A DNA stretch of 64,000 nucleotides from assembly GCF_000716675.1 (NCBI RefSeq), contig NZ_JNXT01000018.1, forward strand, positions 1 through 64,000. Reading direction: 5' to 3'. Shown here piece after piece: positions 61,982 to 64,000 of this stretch (its first letter is position 1; every line of letters starts with the position of its first letter). The stretch comes from Streptomyces alboflavus (GTDB taxonomy: Bacteria > Actinomycetota > Actinomycetes > Streptomycetales > Streptomycetaceae). The translations under genes were made by a program, and so were the position numbers. The notes under the pieces were generated by a model, which saw only the letters and a list, made by a program, of their open reading frames with translations, did not search any database and was not told the DNA's origin.

Positions 61982-63208
61982 TCAGCCGGTGATGTCGCGG
62001 CCGAAGATCTGGCGGGCTATGACCCACTTCTGGATCTCGTTGGTGCCCTCGTAGATCTCGCCGATCTTGCTGTCGCGATAGATCGCCTCAACCGGGCACG
62101 GGCGGTCGTCGGCACCGAGTTCGCGGGCGAATCCCAGGCCGCCGAAAGCCTGGACGGCGTCACGGGCCATGTCGACCGAGAGCCGCGTGGCGTAGAGCTT
62201 GGCCATGGCCGCCTCGGGCTCGGGGAAGGGGTTGCCGGCATCCAGACGCAGGGCTGCCTTGGTATAGAGGGTCCGGGCGTTCTCGATCTCGGTGGCACGA
62301 TCGGCGAGCAGGAACTGCCAGTGCTGGTTGGCCGCGACGGGCTTGCCGAAGGCACGCCGCGTCGAGAGGTGTTCCACCGTGTGGTCGAAGGCCGCCTGGG
62401 CCAGACCGACGCCGGCCGCAGCGATGCCGATGCGGCCGTAGGTCAGAGTGCTCAGCGCATGCCGGAGACCCTGGCCCTCGACGCCGCCGAGCAGGTCGTC
62501 GTCGGAGAGCCGGACATCGGTGAAATGGACGTCGGCGGTGAGCTGGCCGCGGTTGCCCATCTTGCGGTCTGCCAGGCCCACCTTCACGCCGGGGAGGCTG
62601 GTGTCGATGATGAACATGCTCAGCCGCTCACCCGTCCGGGCCAGGGTGACGACGAACCCGGCCACGGGGGAGTTGGAGATCCAGCGCTTGCGTCCGTTGA
62701 GCACCCAGCCCGAGTCGGTCCGCGCGGCGACGGTCTGCACCGCCTGCGGGGACAGGTCGCTGGAGGCATCGGGCTCGGTGGTGGCGAAGGCGCCGACGAC
62801 CGAACCGTCGGTCACCTTGCGCAGCCAGCGCTGCCGCTGGGCGTCGGTGCCCTGGTTGAGGGCGTTCCCGGCAAGGATGCAGTGGACGTCGAAGACGGCC
62901 GCGACGCTGCTGGAGCAGTACGCCAGCTCCTCTATGGCGGCCGCGGTCGCGGTCGCGGGGTGCTGAAGCCCGGTGCCGCCCACCTCGGCCGGGAACGGGA
63001 TGCGGTACACGCCCGCGGCCGCGAGGTCGTCGAAAACCTGCCGGGGGAATCCGTCGGTGCGTTCGTCGCCGTTGGCGATGGTCGCCGCGTGCGGGGCGAC
63101 GGTCTTCTCGGCGAGGGCGCGCACCTGGGTGCGGATGTCCTGGGCCTCCTGGGGCGCGAGGAGCTCGTGGTAGAGCCGGTCGGCCTGGCGTTGCGGGAAG
63201 GAAGTCAT
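61982..63208 (-). CDS. Acyl-CoA dehydrogenase
   Basis: 408 residues, FAD-dependent. N-terminal helical domain, middle beta domain (ATTEPDASSDLSPQAVQTVAARTDSGWVLNGRKRWISNSP) and C-terminal helical domain with the catalytic-base region IYEGTNEIQKWVIARQIFG. Oxidises an acyl-CoA to the enoyl-CoA. It is divergent from the SDR at 63271 and on the opposite strand from the AraC-MFS side. Probably part of the same degradation route. Confidence 0.93.
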   Translation of the reverse strand: MTSFPQRQADRLYHELLAPQEAQDIRTQVRALAEKTVAPHAATIANGDERTDGFPRQVFDDLAAAGVYRIPFPAEVGGTGLQHPATATAAAIEELAYCSSSVAAVFDVHCILAGNALNQGTDAQRQRWLRKVTDGSVVGAFATTEPDASSDLSPQAVQTVAARTDSGWVLNGRKRWISNSPVAGFVVTLARTGERLSMFIIDTSLPGVKVGLADRKMGNRGQLTADVHFTDVRLSDDDLLGGVEGQGLRHALSTLTYGRIGIAAAGVGLAQAAFDHTVEHLSTRRAFGKPVAANQHWQFLLADRATEIENARTLYTKAALRLDAGNPFPEPEAAMAKLYATRLSVDMARDAVQAFGGLGFARELGADDRPCPVEAIYRDSKIGEIYEGTNEIQKWVIARQIFGRDITG

Positions 63209-63216
63209 GCGTGCAA

Positions 63217-63240
63217 CATATCATTCGCACCACATATGAT
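63217..63240. promoter_or_regulatory. Inverted repeat between ACAD and SDR genes
   Basis: CATAT (63217-63221) and ATATG (63234-63238) form an interrupted palindrome; ATCAT and ATGAT overlap it at 63220 and 63236. In a 62-bp divergent promoter region, AT-rich against its surroundings. Confidence 0.4.
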
Positions 63241-63270
63241 TTACAGTGCACATCATTGGAGGTTGAGGTC

Positions 63271-64000
63271 ATGACAAGGACGCTGGCAGGCAGGACGATC
63301 TTGATGTCCGGCGGAAGCCGGGGGATAGGGCTGGCGATCGCGATCCGCGCGGCGCGGGACGGCGCCAACGTGGTGCTGCTCGCCAAGACGGCGGTGCCGG
63401 ACCCCCGGTTGGAGGGCACCGTTTTCACCGCCGCCGAGGAGATCGAGCGGGCGGGCGGCAAGGCCGTCGCCGTCGTCGGGGACGTGCGCGACGAGGACGA
63501 TGTCCACTCGGCGGTCCAGCAGGCCATGGACGCCTTCGGGGGTGTCGACATCGTGGTCAACAACGCCAGTGCCATCGACCTGTCCGGCACCGAGACACTC
63601 GGGATGAAGCGCTACGACCTGATGCAGGACATCAACACGCGCGGCACCTTCCTGCTGAGCAAGGCCGCGATCCCGCATCTTCGGACCTCGGCCAACCCGC
63701 ACATCCTGACGCTGTCACCGCCGCTGAATCTCGCGCCGCACTGGATCGGCCGCCATCTCGGCTACACCCTGTCCAAGTACGGCATGAGCCTGTGCACCAT
63801 CGGGCTGGCCGAGGAACTCGCCGAGGACGGAATCGCCGCCAACTCCCTGTGGCCGCGCACCCTGATCGACACCGCGGCCGTGCGCAACGTGATCGGCGGC
63901 GCCGACCGCGCCCGCACCCCGCAGATCGTTGCCGATGCCGCGCACGCCATCCTCACCCGCGGCTCCCGGGAATGCACCGGCAACCTCTTCGTCGACGACG
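63271..64000 (+). CDS. Short-chain dehydrogenase, HSDL2-like (runs off the window)
   Basis: At least 243 residues, open to the right edge. SGGSRGIGLAIAIRAARDGANVVLLAKTAVPDPRLEGTVFTAAEEIERAGGKAVAV resembles hydroxysteroid dehydrogenase-like 2/SDR family proteins. NNASAIDLSGTET, LTLSPPLNLAPHW (Ser region) and YTLSKYGMSL (YxxxK) complete the SDR site. GGAGG lies upstream. It extends the cluster beyond the window. Substrate unknown. Confidence 0.88.
   Translation, partial: MTRTLAGRTILMSGGSRGIGLAIAIRAARDGANVVLLAKTAVPDPRLEGTVFTAAEEIERAGGKAVAVVGDVRDEDDVHSAVQQAMDAFGGVDIVVNNASAIDLSGTETLGMKRYDLMQDINTRGTFLLSKAAIPHLRTSANPHILTLSPPLNLAPHWIGRHLGYTLSKYGMSLCTIGLAEELAEDGIAANSLWPRTLIDTAAVRNVIGGADRARTPQIVADAAHAILTRGSRECTGNLFVDD

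Overview
The window is chromosomal DNA from a high-GC actinobacterium, almost certainly Streptomyces. Supporting signs are strong G/C bias at third codon positions, frequent GTG starts, a DUF5753/DUF397 regulator pair, Tat-type signals, and dispersed intergenic repeats of a type seen across Streptomyces chromosomes. About 63 protein genes are supported. I found no rRNA, tRNA, CRISPR array or intact insertion sequence.

Layout. 0.3-14.8 kb: small conserved genes, a MobA-like nucleotidyltransferase, malate synthase (aceB), a SelT-like/HipA-like pair, a von Willebrand A pair, an HxlR regulator with an AlaA-like aminotransferase, and a fused glycine-betaine methyltransferase. 14.8-22.6 kb: regulators, a probable S1 pseudoprotease, a heptad-repeat coiled-coil protein, and an MFS/TetR/GNAT module with matching palindromes. 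22.5-29.5 kb: secreted glycan enzymes (GH29 fucosidase, GH89 alpha-N-acetylglucosaminidase, GH46 chitosanase). 29.6-36.2 kb: purine catabolism, comprising two permeases, 8-oxoguanine deaminase, uricase, hydroxyisourate hydrolase and OHCU decarboxylase. 36.3-46.2 kb: a small HTH protein, hydroxypyruvate isomerase, tartronate semialdehyde reductase, catalase and glyoxylate carboligase. 47-51.8 kb: two acyl-CoA synthetases with a divergent LuxR/GAF regulator. 52-54.5 kb: a winged-helix protein and CorA. 54.8-64 kb: an AraC-controlled catabolic cluster with a beta-keto acid cleavage enzyme, running off the right edge.

How the genes work together. Guanine-derived and imported purines pass through urate to allantoin, and catalase removes the peroxide that uricase makes. 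Glyoxylate, the end product of allantoin breakdown (those genes are not here), is taken up by Gcl, Hyi and GlxR to glycerate, or by malate synthase to malate. Promoter sequences tie this together. aceB, hyi and gcl each carry two TTCC-N7-GGAA boxes 21 bp apart, as expected for the IclR-type regulator AllR. The OHCU-uricase operon and katA share an identical 18-nt palindromic site overlapping a TTGACG -35 element, which suggests a second, purine- or urate-linked regulator.

The best candidate for something undescribed is the 54.8-64 kb cluster: AraC, MFS, CMD-family protein, BKACE, acyl-CoA ligase, SDR, acyl-CoA dehydrogenase and SDR. It begins just after a corA gene whose last ~150 bp changes codon usage abruptly, which suggests a recombination junction or island edge.
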